Origin: DATKWV01 sp035529405
Lineage (GTDB): Bacteria; Planctomycetota; Phycisphaerae; Sedimentisphaerales; Anaerobacaceae
Length of the DNA: 22,954 nucleotides
Assembly: GCA_035529405.1 (NCBI GenBank)
Contig: DATKWV010000207.1
Location: 1-22,954 of the forward strand
Reading direction: 5' to 3'
Below are positions 7,837 through 14,593 of this stretch, piece after piece; position 1 is the stretch's first letter; each line of letters opens with the position of its first letter. The position numbers were made by a program, and so were the translations under genes. The notes beneath the pieces were generated by a model. That model was not told where the DNA came from. It was given only the letters and a program-made list of their open reading frames with translations, and searched no databases.

Positions 7837-8316
7837 ATGAAACTTGCTGATTTTGTTTGTCTCGATGCGATAATTCCCGAATTGAAAGCACACTCCCGCG
7901 ACGACGCTATAGTTGAGCTTGTTACCGCACTGGACAAGGCCGGAAAGCTCGGAAAGAATAATTGTCAAAAGATTATAAAGGCCGTGGTAAAGAGAGAAAA
8001 CCAGGCTACTACGGGCATGGGCAAAGGCATCGCGCTGCCTCACGTGCAGCATCTGGTGGTCAAAGACGTGGTTGCCGCCGTCGGGCAAAGCAGCAGCGGC
8101 ATTGATTTTACCGCCCTCGACAAGCAGCTTGTTTATTCGGTGATACTTTTAGTCAGCCCCGCCGACAACCCCGACAAGCATTTGCAAGCCATGGAAAGCA
8201 TTTTCAGGCATCTGCAAAGCGACAGGTTCCGCAGCTTCCTCAGGCAATCCCAGACCGCTGAGCAGATTAAGGACCTTCTGATGGAGGCCGACGCAAATCC
8301 CGTATTAAAACAATAA
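7837..8316 (+). CDS. ptsN: PTS IIA domain protein, PtsN/fructose type
   Basis: A 159-residue single-domain PTS EIIA of the fructose/mannitol/nitrogen-regulatory family (PF00359). It accepts phosphate from HPr on a His and passes it to a IIB domain or uses it for regulation. Start ATG 7837 has AGGAAAGG at 7825-7832. The active His is His69 in GKGIALPHVQH, with the family's ATTGMGKGIA run before it. No IIB or IIC domain is fused or neighbouring, which favours a regulatory PtsN-like job over sugar transport. It sits 82 bases after hpf and just before the HPr gene. The symbol is by family resemblance and context; a free fructose IIA would look similar. Confidence 0.8.
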   Translation: MKLADFVCLDAIIPELKAHSRDDAIVELVTALDKAGKLGKNNCQKIIKAVVKRENQATTGMGKGIALPHVQHLVVKDVVAAVGQSSSGIDFTALDKQLVYSVILLVSPADNPDKHLQAMESIFRHLQSDRFRSFLRQSQTAEQIKDLLMEADANPVLKQ

Positions 8317-8358
8317 TAGTTTGTGCCCGCGCGGCATAGAGGCGAAGTACCTGAGAAA

Positions 8359-8685
8359 ATGACGCTGGAAGAAAATACCCTGGACAACCTCGTCAGCGAA
8401 ACCGAGGTTCAGATAAAAAACACAAACGGCCTTCACATGCGCCCTGCCATGCAGTTCGTGGACGCAGCAAACAGATTCGAATGTGATATTACCGTCAGCA
8501 ACGACCAGGCCAGCGTGGACGGTAAGAGCATTATGCAGATGACCATGCTTGCTGCCACTGCCGGCAGCAAATTGAAAATTACCGCCCGGGGTCCTGATGC
8601 CGAACAGGCCGTAAATGTCCTCAGGGAGCTTGTCGAAGAAAAAAACTTCAATGAGAAGGCTCCTAAAGCAAGGAAAAAGAACTAA
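8359..8685 (+). CDS. ptsH: HPr phosphocarrier protein
   Basis: A 108-residue HPr (about 85-90 is usual) with a short N-terminal extension and a lysine-rich tail. It relays phosphate from enzyme I to IIA. The phosphorylated His is His26 in GLHMRPAMQFV. The regulatory serine is Ser57 in VDGKSIMQM, exactly 31 residues later as in HPr His15/Ser46, so HprK-type control is possible, although no hprK is in the window. I chose ATG 8359; GTG 8323 is also in frame. Neither has a clear ribosome binding site, so the start is uncertain by 12 residues. The IIA gene ends 42 bases upstream. Confidence 0.88.
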   Translation: MTLEENTLDNLVSETEVQIKNTNGLHMRPAMQFVDAANRFECDITVSNDQASVDGKSIMQMTMLAATAGSKLKITARGPDAEQAVNVLRELVEEKNFNEKAPKARKKN

Positions 8686-8734
8686 TCCGGCTTACAGACC
8701 CGAATTCCCCCTTTTTTTCAGTTTATTTTAATGC

Positions 8735-8763
8735 TTACATTTTGCGCTTTTACCGGTTAAAAT
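8735..8763 (+). promoter_or_regulatory. Candidate promoter for ptsI giving a nearly leaderless mRNA
   Basis: TTACAT (8735-8740), 17 bases, TAAAAT (8758-8763). The predicted start of transcription is about 8770, only a few bases before the ptsI ATG at 8773, and no Shine-Dalgarno sequence precedes that ATG. A T7 run at 8712-8718 lies upstream, but no convincing hairpin precedes it. Confidence 0.45.
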
Positions 8764-8772
8764 ACTGCGGTT

Positions 8773-10524
8773 ATGAAGGTCAAAAACGGCATAGCAGTTT
8801 CGCCGGGCATTGCCATGGGTAAATGCCTGATTATCGACTCCGAGGACTATTTGATTCCACGGCGTTCCATAAAACCTTCTCAGCTCAGAACCGAGGTACA
8901 GAAGGTAAGGAACGCCTTTGAATCGGCCATAGAAGAACTGACCGATGTGCAGGAACGAGGCAATGCTCAGCAGGCCGGTATCCAGCAGCGCCAGATGAAG
9001 GACATCTTTGCTGTTCACCTGCGTTTTTTGCACGACCGGAGCCTGCGAAAAAGAATAACCGATATGGTGCACACGGAGCTGGTCACAGCCGTTTACGCGG
9101 TATCAAAGACTCTGCGGGATGTCGCCTCCCATTTTGGGAGGATAAAAGACCCATATATTAGCGAGCGGGCCGCCGACATCTACGATATCGAAAGGCGCCT
9201 GCTGCGTCAGCTGCTCGGCAAAAAACGCGAAGATGTCAAACATCTGACCGAGGAGGTCGTTATTGTCGCCCGGCAGTTAAGCCCCACCCAGACAGCCGGC
9301 TTCAACAGGGAATTTGTAAAGGGTCTTGCCGCCGATGCAGGCGGAAGAACAAGTCATGCCGCCATTGTCGCGCGTTCTTTGGGCATTCCTGCCGTAGTGG
9401 CGCTGGAAGACTTTACCGAATGTGTCAATGGCGGTGACATCGTGATAATTGACGGCAACCGCGGCGTTGTTATAGTGGAGCCCGACGATGAAACCATCGA
9501 GCTGTATCGGCAGTATTCGAGCCAGTTTCACCAGCTCGGGCGAAAACTTGACGCCATAAGACAGAAGCCCTCTGTAACAAGAGACGGTGTGAAAATCACA
9601 TTACTGGGCAATATCGAGTTTCCGGATGAGGCTGAGTTGGTCCTGGGAAAAGGCGGCGAAGGCATCGGGCTATACCGCACGGAGTTTCTGTATCTCAACA
9701 GCCCTACGGAACCGACCGAGCAGGACCATTATGACGCCTACGCCGAAACCGTGGCTGCTTTCAAACACCGTCCCGTGATTATAAGAACCATGGACCTGGG
9801 TGCCGACAAGTACACTCAGAGCCGGCGTTTCGTACCCGAACCGAATCCCTTTTTGGGCCTGAGGTCCATCAGGTTCTGCCTGAGAAATCTTGGTTTGTTC
9901 AAGACCCAGCTGCGTGCCATACTGAGGACCTCGGTGCTCGGCCAGGTCAAGATAATGTTTCCACTGATTACCAATACCCATGAGCTTATGCAGGCAAAAA
10001 TGATTTTGCGCGATGTTATGGAAGACCTTGATGAGGCATCGATAGAATACAACAGGAACATCGAGATTGGAATTATGATTGAAACGCCCTCTGCGGCGCT
10101 GACGGCTTCGCCGCTGGCGAGGGACGCTGATTTTTTCAGTATAGGAACAAACGACCTTATCCAGTACACGCTTGCCGTTGACAGGGGCAATGAACAGGTT
10201 TCGACGTTGTATTCCGCCGCTGAACCGGCTGTACTTAAACTTATCAGGAACGTTGTTCAGGATGCCTGCAGGGCCGGCATAGATGTGGCCGTATGCGGGG
10301 AAATGGCTTCCGAGCCCGATTATATCATGCTGCTTTTAGGTTTAGGCATAAGGACCGTTTCCATTGCCCCGGCCATGATACCGGAAATAAAACAGGTTAT
10401 TCGCTCTGTTACCATCGAGCACTGCAACAGGCTTGCCAGAAACGTACTTGCTATGACCTCCGAAAGGCAGGTTTCCAGTTTTCTGCGGGATGCCGCCAGA
10501 AAGGTGCTGCCTGAGGCGTTTTGA
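8773..10524 (+). CDS. ptsI: Phosphoenolpyruvate-protein phosphotransferase (PTS enzyme I)
   Basis: A 583-residue enzyme I, close to the usual ~575. It takes phosphate from phosphoenolpyruvate and hands it to HPr in the cytoplasm. Domains in order: N-terminal HPr-binding helical part (about 30-145), the phosphohistidine swivel domain with the active His195 in GGRTSHAAIVARSLGIPAVV, and the PEP-binding barrel. In the barrel are GIGLYRTEFLYL, RTMDLGADK, IEIGIMIETPSAAL, FFSIGTNDLIQYTLAVDR and the proton-donor Cys508 in VAVCGEMASEP. All signature residues are intact, so the enzyme should be active. It lies 87 bases after ptsH, with its own candidate promoter. The set EI, HPr and a lone IIA without permease suggests signalling. 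Confidence 0.95.
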   Translation: MKVKNGIAVSPGIAMGKCLIIDSEDYLIPRRSIKPSQLRTEVQKVRNAFESAIEELTDVQERGNAQQAGIQQRQMKDIFAVHLRFLHDRSLRKRITDMVHTELVTAVYAVSKTLRDVASHFGRIKDPYISERAADIYDIERRLLRQLLGKKREDVKHLTEEVVIVARQLSPTQTAGFNREFVKGLAADAGGRTSHAAIVARSLGIPAVVALEDFTECVNGGDIVIIDGNRGVVIVEPDDETIELYRQYSSQFHQLGRKLDAIRQKPSVTRDGVKITLLGNIEFPDEAELVLGKGGEGIGLYRTEFLYLNSPTEPTEQDHYDAYAETVAAFKHRPVIIRTMDLGADKYTQSRRFVPEPNPFLGLRSIRFCLRNLGLFKTQLRAILRTSVLGQVKIMFPLITNTHELMQAKMILRDVMEDLDEASIEYNRNIEIGIMIETPSAALTASPLARDADFFSIGTNDLIQYTLAVDRGNEQVSTLYSAAEPAVLKLIRNVVQDACRAGIDVAVCGEMASEPDYIMLLLGLGIRTVSIAPAMIPEIKQVIRSVTIEHCNRLARNVLAMTSERQVSSFLRDAARKVLPEAF

Positions 10525-10659
10525 TTACCTTTTGCCCGATTTGGTGTTTATCCGGCTCATAAATGTCTATAGCCCTGCCTTCGGTCGTATCCGCTGTCCG
10601 GAAAAAAATGCTTGTTTTTAAGTATAACATGACAATAATATGATTCTGTCGGCCCGGAT

Positions 10660-10690
10660 TTGCACATGGGCCGGCTTATTGGTCTATAAT
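10660..10690 (+). promoter_or_regulatory. Candidate promoter before the DUF2344 gene
   Basis: An exact TATAAT (10685-10690) is preceded by TTGCAC (10660-10665) with a 19-base spacer, slightly long. Transcription would start about 15 bases before the ATG at 10712. A 6-bp inverted repeat, CGGCCC (10650-10655) with GGGCCG (10668-10673), overlaps the -35. The rest of the 187-base gap after ptsI shows only TCCGG/CCGGA repeats near 10550 and 10598. Confidence 0.4.
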
Positions 10691-10711
10691 GATTGCGGTT
10701 GAAAATTATAA

Positions 10712-11419
10712 ATGCACGGTACCACGCCAGTAGCGCTGATTAAGTTCAAAATCGGGGGCAATCTCAGGTTTCTCTCGCACGCGGAAACAATTAAGCTGTT
10801 TCAGCGGGCCTGTGTCCGCTGCGGTATAAGGGCCCGGTACAGCCAGGGTTTTAACCCCCGTATAAAAATGTCTTTGCCTCTGCCGCGGTCTGTGGGTGTC
10901 CAAGCCGAAGATGAGCTGTTGTCTCTGCAGTTGCAGGCGCTGCCCGAGACCCGGCAATACAGTACCGCAGACGCCGAAGAACTTAAAAGCAGGCTCGCCC
11001 GACAGTTGCCTGACGGCTGTCAGGTGCTCAGCGCGGAAATTAAAGATGCCAAATCCTCGTTGCAGCCGTGTTCAGCCACCTATCAGCTGCCTGTTAAAAG
11101 TCAACTGGTTAACTGCCGGATAAAGCAAAGAATTGAAAACATATTGGCAGGCAAATCCTTGTTTGTGGACCGGCGCATCTACGGCACCGGCAGCCGGGCC
11201 GCACATAAAAAAAACCTTTACAAAAGCAAAACTGTTAACGTTCGGGGTTATTTGAAGTCGATTGACCTTGCTGATAATATCATAATCGTCGAATGCGGAA
11301 TTGATTCGACAGGCTCGGTGCGTATTGATGAGCTTCTTACCCTGTTGGAGATAAAGCCGGAACATCTGGCCGCACCGGTTAAACGCACCGGCGTAAAATG
11401 GTCTGTCAGCCGGTGCTGA
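10712..11419 (+). CDS. TIGR03936/DUF2344 radical SAM-linked protein, stand-alone
   Basis: A 235-residue protein of the DUF2344 (TIGR03936) family. In many bacteria this domain is fused to, or encoded beside, a radical SAM protein; its function is not settled. The diagnostic N-terminus is clear: KFKIGGNLRFLSHAETIKLFQRACVR, then the SQGFNPRIKMSLPLP motif. There is no radical SAM domain and no CxxxCxxC motif here, and no radical SAM gene in the window. The gene lies 30 bases before the RNase E/G gene, a pairing I recall from several bacterial groups, which hints at a role in RNA or ribosome biology. No Shine-Dalgarno is visible; the ATG is the first after the TATAAT box. Confidence 0.8.
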   Translation: MHGTTPVALIKFKIGGNLRFLSHAETIKLFQRACVRCGIRARYSQGFNPRIKMSLPLPRSVGVQAEDELLSLQLQALPETRQYSTADAEELKSRLARQLPDGCQVLSAEIKDAKSSLQPCSATYQLPVKSQLVNCRIKQRIENILAGKSLFVDRRIYGTGSRAAHKKNLYKSKTVNVRGYLKSIDLADNIIIVECGIDSTGSVRIDELLTLLEIKPEHLAAPVKRTGVKWSVSRC

Positions 11420-11449
11420 TGTTGTTTACAGTGAATATGGAATAAAAAA

Positions 11450-12982
11450 ATGCCAAGAGAAATGCTTATAAATATGGCTGAAAGCGAGGAATGCCGCGTT
11501 GCAGTGGTGGAGAAAGGTTCGCTTGAAGAGTTATATGTGGAAAGAACCAGTGTTGCCAGTCATGTCGGCAATATATACAAAGGCAGGGTCGTGAACGTCG
11601 AGTCGGGTATCCAGGCTGCGTTTATAGATTTCGGCATCGGCAAGAACGGTTTTCTGCACATAAGCGACCTTCACCCCCGCTATTTTCCTCACAGCCAGGA
11701 CGTTTCGGAAAGTGTCGGCCGGCGCAAAGCCTTAAAGGAAAGGATACCTGTTCAGAATTGTTTGCACAAAGGAGACGAGCTGGTTGTGCAGGTCACCAAG
11801 GAGGGCATAAATACGAAGGGGCCTACTCTGAGCACATATCTGGCATTGCCCGGCACATACCTGGTCATGATGCCCTGGATGCACAAGCACGGCATCAGTC
11901 ATAAAATCGAGGACATCCAGGAACGGGACAGGCTGCGACAGGTACTTGAAGAATGTGAACCGCCCAAGGACCAGGGGTTCATTGTCAGAACCGCCGGGGC
12001 GAGCTGTTCGAAATCCGACATCCAGAAAGATTTGAGGTATCTGAGCCGTTTGTGGAAAACCATTGAAAAGAGAATGGGAACCGAAAAATCGCCTGCCACG
12101 CTGTATCGTGAATCTGATTTGATAATACGTACGATGCGGGACGTTTTTAACAGTAAAATAAGCCGCATAATCTGCGATTCGCAAAGTGCCGTCCAGAGAA
12201 TAAGGGATTTTCTGGCTATAGCCAATCCTCGATATGTGCCAAGGGCCGTTTATTATGACGGAAAAGTCCCTTTGTTTCACAAGTATCAGATTGAGAATGA
12301 AATTGAGAAGGTGCAGGCCCGCACGGTTGGCCTTAAATGCGGCGGCTCTGTGATCCTTGAACAAACCGAGGCCCTTGTTTCAATAGATGTCAACAGCGGT
12401 CGTTACCGCAAACAGCACAGCGCCGAGCAGACCGCCTACAACATCAACATGGAGGCCGCGGCTGAGATTGCGCGCCAGTTGAGACTGCGGGACCTTGGCG
12501 GATTGATAATCTGCGATTTTATCGATATGCGAAACGAAAGACACCGAAGAGCCGTGGAAAAAATCTTCAGAAACGCCCTCAAAAGCGACCGCGCACGTTC
12601 GAGGATATTGAGAATGAGCAGGTTCGGCGTGGTGGAAATGACCCGGCAGAGAATTCGGCCTTCTTTGCAGTCCAGTACCTATCTGGCATGTCCGAATTGC
12701 GGAGGTTCGGGGGTAATCAAAAGTCACGAATCCCTGTCTATCGAGATTATGCGGCTGTTGAACCTGGCTGTATCCGAAAAACAGGTTGTTCGCATAGAGC
12801 TTTCGGTCTCGCCGCAGGTGGCTGATTATCTGCTGAACGAAAAACGCTCTGTAATCGCCCATATCGAGCAATTTGCCGACAAACGCATCGTCATCCACCC
12901 GGACACGGCGCTGACAGGTGAAAAGCACAATATGCGATGTTATAACCCCAGAGGCAGCATACTGAACGTGCCGAAAGATTGA
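11450..12982 (+). CDS. rng: Ribonuclease E/G family endoribonuclease
   Basis: A 510-residue RNase E/G catalytic core; the size is that of RNase G, without the long RNase E scaffold tail. It cuts single-stranded A/U-rich RNA for mRNA decay and rRNA maturation. An N-terminal S1 RNA-binding domain (about residues 35-135, with GNIYKGRVVNVESGIQAAFI) is followed by the RNase H-like part and the DNase I-like part. Asp313 (SIDVNSGR) and Asp356 (ICDFIDM), 43 residues apart like E. coli Asp303 and Asp346, are the magnesium ligands. The zinc-link is Cys414-Pro-Asn-Cys417. The symbol rng rather than rne rests on length only. GGAA lies before the ATG, a weak ribosome binding site. Confidence 0.92.
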   Translation: MPREMLINMAESEECRVAVVEKGSLEELYVERTSVASHVGNIYKGRVVNVESGIQAAFIDFGIGKNGFLHISDLHPRYFPHSQDVSESVGRRKALKERIPVQNCLHKGDELVVQVTKEGINTKGPTLSTYLALPGTYLVMMPWMHKHGISHKIEDIQERDRLRQVLEECEPPKDQGFIVRTAGASCSKSDIQKDLRYLSRLWKTIEKRMGTEKSPATLYRESDLIIRTMRDVFNSKISRIICDSQSAVQRIRDFLAIANPRYVPRAVYYDGKVPLFHKYQIENEIEKVQARTVGLKCGGSVILEQTEALVSIDVNSGRYRKQHSAEQTAYNINMEAAAEIARQLRLRDLGGLIICDFIDMRNERHRRAVEKIFRNALKSDRARSRILRMSRFGVVEMTRQRIRPSLQSSTYLACPNCGGSGVIKSHESLSIEIMRLLNLAVSEKQVVRIELSVSPQVADYLLNEKRSVIAHIEQFADKRIVIHPDTALTGEKHNMRCYNPRGSILNVPKD

Positions 12983-13008
12983 ACTTCCCATTCAGGAGGC
13001 GTTAACGT

Positions 13009-13986
13009 ATGCAGTTTGACACCGAATACGCACGAGAGGTAATTGAAGCTGAGGCTGCTGCAATAAAGTCCGTTACCTCCATTGTCAACGATTCCTTTTG
13101 CCGGGCCGCTGAAATGATTTACTGCTGCAGCGGCTCTGTAATAGTAAGCGGCATTGGTAAAGCAGGTATAATCGGGCAAAAGATAAGCGCAACACTTGCT
13201 TCTACCGGTACACCGAGCCACTTTCTTCATCCTGCTGAAGCAGTTCACGGTGACCTGGGCAGGTTACGCAAGGACGATATAGTGCTGGTCTTGAGCTACG
13301 GCGGCGAAACAGACGAGGTGATTCGTCTTATTAACCTGGTCAAACAGCTTGAAATCAAGCTCATAGCCATCACCGGGGACGGCCAGTCCACTCTCAGCAG
13401 GTATGCCGATGTCGTGCTTTGTCTTGGGCGCCTTGCCGAAGTCGGCCCTCTCGGTGTTGCACCCAGCGTTTCCACCACTTGCATGCTTGCTGTTGGTGAT
13501 GCACTTGCCTTTACGGTTATGAAGCAGCGCAATTTCAGCGTAGAGGACTATGTAAGGTTTCATCCCGGCGGTTCGCTGGGCGCAAGGCTGATGACGGTTG
13601 AGCAGTCGATGATGTTCAGGCCGGGCGAAAAACTGCCGCTGGCTGAACTTACCGATACCGTAAAGGAAGTACTCGAAAAAACAGAGGACGTAAAACGCCA
13701 CGGCGCCGTTATGATTGTCGGAAAAGATGGAACGCTGGCGGGCATAGTTACCGATGCAGACCTCAGACGTTTGATTACAAAACACGGCCAGGGCGCTTTT
13801 GAGCTTAAAGCGGGCGACGTTATGACCGCTGACTGCAAGAAAATAAGGGCCGACGCACTTGCCGCAGAGGCAACGGCCATGTTTCACAAGTACCGGGTTG
13901 ATGAATTGCCTGTTGTTGACGCGGCAGACAGACCTGTGGGACTGATTGACGTGCAGGATATTGTCACCATAAAAGTTGTCGGCTGA
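13009..13986 (+). CDS. kdsD: Arabinose-5-phosphate isomerase (KpsF/GutQ/KdsD family)
   Basis: A 325-residue enzyme that converts ribulose 5-phosphate to arabinose 5-phosphate, the first committed step of Kdo synthesis. AGGAGG (12994-12999) lies 9 bases before ATG 13009. A sugar-isomerase (SIS) domain spans about 30-170, with SGIGKAGIIGQKISATLASTGTPS, HPAEAVHGDLG and LSYGGETDEV, then APSVSTT and FHPGGSLGARL. Two CBS domains follow (about 205-265 and 270-325). The full SIS-CBS-CBS layout equals the housekeeping KdsD length. The next gene is kdsC, which supports the Kdo role over a gut or capsule paralogue. Confidence 0.92.
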   Translation: MQFDTEYAREVIEAEAAAIKSVTSIVNDSFCRAAEMIYCCSGSVIVSGIGKAGIIGQKISATLASTGTPSHFLHPAEAVHGDLGRLRKDDIVLVLSYGGETDEVIRLINLVKQLEIKLIAITGDGQSTLSRYADVVLCLGRLAEVGPLGVAPSVSTTCMLAVGDALAFTVMKQRNFSVEDYVRFHPGGSLGARLMTVEQSMMFRPGEKLPLAELTDTVKEVLEKTEDVKRHGAVMIVGKDGTLAGIVTDADLRRLITKHGQGAFELKAGDVMTADCKKIRADALAAEATAMFHKYRVDELPVVDAADRPVGLIDVQDIVTIKVVG

Positions 13987-14031
13987 TATGCGACAAAACC
14001 TGTTTCTGACATTGTGCCGGACCTCGACCGA

Positions 14032-14565
14032 ATGACAAAACGCTCCAAAGACCTTTCACAGATACAATTACTGGTGCTTGACGTTGACGGCGTCCTCACC
14101 GACGGGGCGCTTATAATCAACGATGATGGTTCTGAAAGCAAATGTTTCAATTCCCTCGACGGCCACGGTATCCGTATGTGGAAAAGGGCAGGCCTGAAAG
14201 TCGCTTTTCTAAGCGGCAGAAATTCCAACCCCACAAAGCACCGTGCCCGGCAGCTTGAAGTGGATTATTGTCTTCAGGATTGTCACGACAAATTGTCGGC
14301 CCTTAACAGCCTTGCGGCTCAATCGGGTATTGTGCCCCAGGCTATGGCCTACGTGGGTGACGATTTACCCGACCTGCCGGTAATGAAAGCGGTACAGTTT
14401 TCCGCTGCGGTGGCCAACGCCGTCGAACTGGTCAAACAAACTGCCGACTACGTCACTGCAAAAGCCGGCGGTTGTGGTGCCATCCGTGAGGTAATAGAAT
14501 ACCTGTTGAAAAAAACCGGCAAATGGTCGCAGGCAGTCGAAAAATATCTTCACAACCAGTCCTAA
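14032..14565 (+). CDS. kdsC: 3-deoxy-D-manno-octulosonate 8-phosphate phosphatase
   Basis: A 177-residue HAD-superfamily protein of the cap-less KdsC type, which removes phosphate from Kdo 8-phosphate. Asp17 and Asp19 (LDVDGVLTDG) are the nucleophile and acid/base, FLSGRNS is motif II, and GDDLPDLPVM is the metal-binding motif IV. The C-terminal AKAGGCGAIREVIEYLL run is typical of KdsC. Start ATG 14032 fits the family N-terminus (KDLSQIQLLVLDVDG); GTG 14014 would add six residues and neither has a Shine-Dalgarno. It follows kdsD after 45 bases and precedes the Lpt-like gene. kdsA, kdsB and waaA are not in the window. Confidence 0.9.
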   Translation: MTKRSKDLSQIQLLVLDVDGVLTDGALIINDDGSESKCFNSLDGHGIRMWKRAGLKVAFLSGRNSNPTKHRARQLEVDYCLQDCHDKLSALNSLAAQSGIVPQAMAYVGDDLPDLPVMKAVQFSAAVANAVELVKQTADYVTAKAGGCGAIREVIEYLLKKTGKWSQAVEKYLHNQS

Positions 14566-14593
14566 GCTCTGCGTGACAACTGAAAAAAACGCA

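Noticed and set aside
10545..10610. Intrinsic terminator after ptsI from TCCGG/CCGGA and an A-run
   Set aside because: The arms are only 5 bp and about 40 bp apart, and the run is A on the plus strand and not T.
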